Shown here one piece after another: positions 63,390 through 64,000 of a stretch of DNA of 64,000 nucleotides (position 1 is the first letter of the stretch; each line of letters begins with the position of its first letter). The notes under the pieces are model-generated. The model did not search any database and was not told the origin of the DNA. It saw only the letters and a list, made by a program, of their open reading frames with translations. A program made the position numbers and the translations under genes. The DNA comes from Massilia sp. UMI-21 (GTDB lineage Bacteria > Pseudomonadota > Gammaproteobacteria > Burkholderiales > Burkholderiaceae_D), in contig CP063848.1 of the NCBI GenBank assembly GCA_015277795.1, positions 2,852,001 through 2,916,000 on the forward strand, read 5' to 3'.

Positions 63390-64000
63390 CTAGCCGCGTT
63401 TCTCCCGGCTCTTGAGCAGCCGCAGTCCGTTGAACACCACGAGCAGGCTCGCGCCCATGTCCGCGAACACGGCCATCCACAAGGTAGCCGATCCTGCAAT
63501 AGCGAGCACCAGGAACACAGCCTTGATCAGCAAGGCGGCGACGATGTTCTGCTTGAGGATGGCAGCGGCCTGCCTGCTCAAGCGGATGAACTGCGGGATC
63601 TTGCGAAGGTCGTCATCCATCAGCGCGACGTCGGCTGTTTCAATGGCGGTGTCGGTGCCCGCTGCGCCCATCGCGAACCCGATATCGGCCTTGGCCAGCG
63701 CCGGAGCATCGTTGATGCCATCCCCCACCATGCCGACGGTACCGAATCGCGCCACTTCGTCATTGATGGCAGAGAGCTTATCCTCGGGCAGCATGTTCCC
63801 GCGGGCGTCATCGATGCCGACCTGCCGTGCGATCGCCTTGGCCGTCACTGCATTGTCGCCGGTGAGCATGATCGTCCGGATTCCCAACCCGTGAAGCTGG
63901 GCCACAGCTTCGCGACTGGTTTCACGAATGGTATCGGCCACCCCGATCACCAGCAGTGGCGACGTTTCATCGCAGAGAACAATCGCAGTCTTGCCTTCAC
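63390..64000 (-). CDS. Zn/Cd/Pb P1B-type ATPase, C-terminal part (start off the window)
   Basis: About 203 codons of the 3' end; the frame is open to the right edge (KTAIVLCDETSPLLVIGVAD). Seen are the hinge [39 protein letters not shown], and the last two spans ending ADMGASLLVVFNGLRLLKSR. The final Asp-Met-Gly in that helix and TADVALMDDDL are typical of ZntA/CadA, not of the copper ATPase at 13079. It should export Zn2+, Cd2+ or Pb2+. It is convergent with the czc/gmhA genes. Confidence 0.9.
   Translation of the reverse strand, partial: EGKTAIVLCDETSPLLVIGVADTIRETSREAVAQLHGLGIRTIMLTGDNAVTAKAIARQVGIDDARGNMLPEDKLSAINDEVARFGTVGMVGDGINDAPALAKADIGFAMGAAGTDTAIETADVALMDDDLRKIPQFIRLSRQAAAILKQNIVAALLIKAVFLVLAIAGSATLWMAVFADMGASLLVVFNGLRLLKSREKRG

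Noticed and set aside
1..64000. CRISPR arrays, tRNA or rRNA genes, phage attachment sites
   Set aside because: No regularly spaced repeats, no cloverleaf or rRNA sequence, and no paired direct repeats that would mark island ends were seen. The ends of the island are probably outside the window.

Overview
The window is a GC-rich bacterial sequence. It reads like the accessory or genomic-island part of a betaproteobacterial genome, probably Oxalobacteraceae (a Massilia/Duganella-like soil or water bacterium). That is inference from the protein flavours (PEP-CTERM protein, VgrG with DUF2345, Cop/Cus/Czc gene types), not from a marker gene. No rRNA, tRNA or CRISPR array was seen. Almost all of it is defence, interbacterial competition and metal or metalloid resistance.

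Layout. (1) 1-4.2 kb, minus strand: a type II CBASS anti-phage operon, in transcription order HNH-SAVED nuclease (Cap5-like), CD-NTase, and an E2/E1 ligase (Cap2-like) that runs off the left edge. A LexA-type SOS box and a 12-bp palindrome lie upstream. (2) 4.4-11.7 kb, minus: a type VI secretion effector cassette (VgrG, Tle3-like lipase, Tla3-like adaptor, PAAR). (3) 12.3 kb: an orphan gene of unknown function with a TTG start. (4) 12.9-16.2 kb, minus: a copper operon behind a CueR-type promoter (66-aa Cys-pair ORF, [2Fe-2S] ferredoxin, Cu+ P1B ATPase, 61-aa membrane peptide). (5) 16.2-25.4 kb: DUF305 and PEP-CTERM genes, then a plus-strand periplasmic copper cluster (OMF lipoprotein, multicopper oxidase, DUF411, CusF-like, CopC, CopD, NTF2-like).

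(6) 25.5-33.3 kb: an arsenic island. The minus arm has two LMW-phosphatase ArsC-like genes, arsR, arsC, arsB, a glutaredoxin-type arsC and arsH. The plus arm has an ArsO-like flavoprotein with a Cys-rich tail, an MFS gene interrupted by an in-frame stop, and a second ArsR. Several TTCG/CGAA operator-like repeats sit in the divergent region. (7) 33.4-34.8 kb: a mercury module merR / merT-merP-GDCCVxC with a MerR operator but no merA. (8) 34.9-40.2 kb, minus: a TonB-dependent receptor followed by a PepSY membrane protein and a PepSY-[2Fe-2S]-flavin reductase fusion. This looks like a metal or metallophore uptake and reduction unit.

(9) 40.4-44.6 kb, minus: CopL-like/CopA oxidase/CopB and a 19-Cys copper-storage protein. 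(10) 44.6-44.8 kb: an IS3-type orfA relic. (11) 44.9-52.8 kb, plus: CusC-CusB-CusA-CusF and a second 19-Cys storage protein. (12) 52.9-53.5 kb: a decayed RND pump. (13) 53.7-63.3 kb, plus: a zinc/cadmium/cobalt island (CDF, CzcI, CzcC, CzcB, CzcA, two small membrane proteins, CzcD-like CDF, GmhA-like isomerase). The 3' part of a Zn/Cd/Pb ATPase comes in from the right edge.

Together the genes cover cytosolic export (P1B ATPases, CDF, ArsB), trans-envelope export (Cus, Czc), periplasmic oxidation and sequestration (multicopper oxidases, CopC, CusF, Csp, MerP) and local metal sensing (CueR-type site, MerR, two ArsR). The decayed RND gene, the stopped MFS gene and the IS relic indicate an island assembled by transfer and partly eroding.
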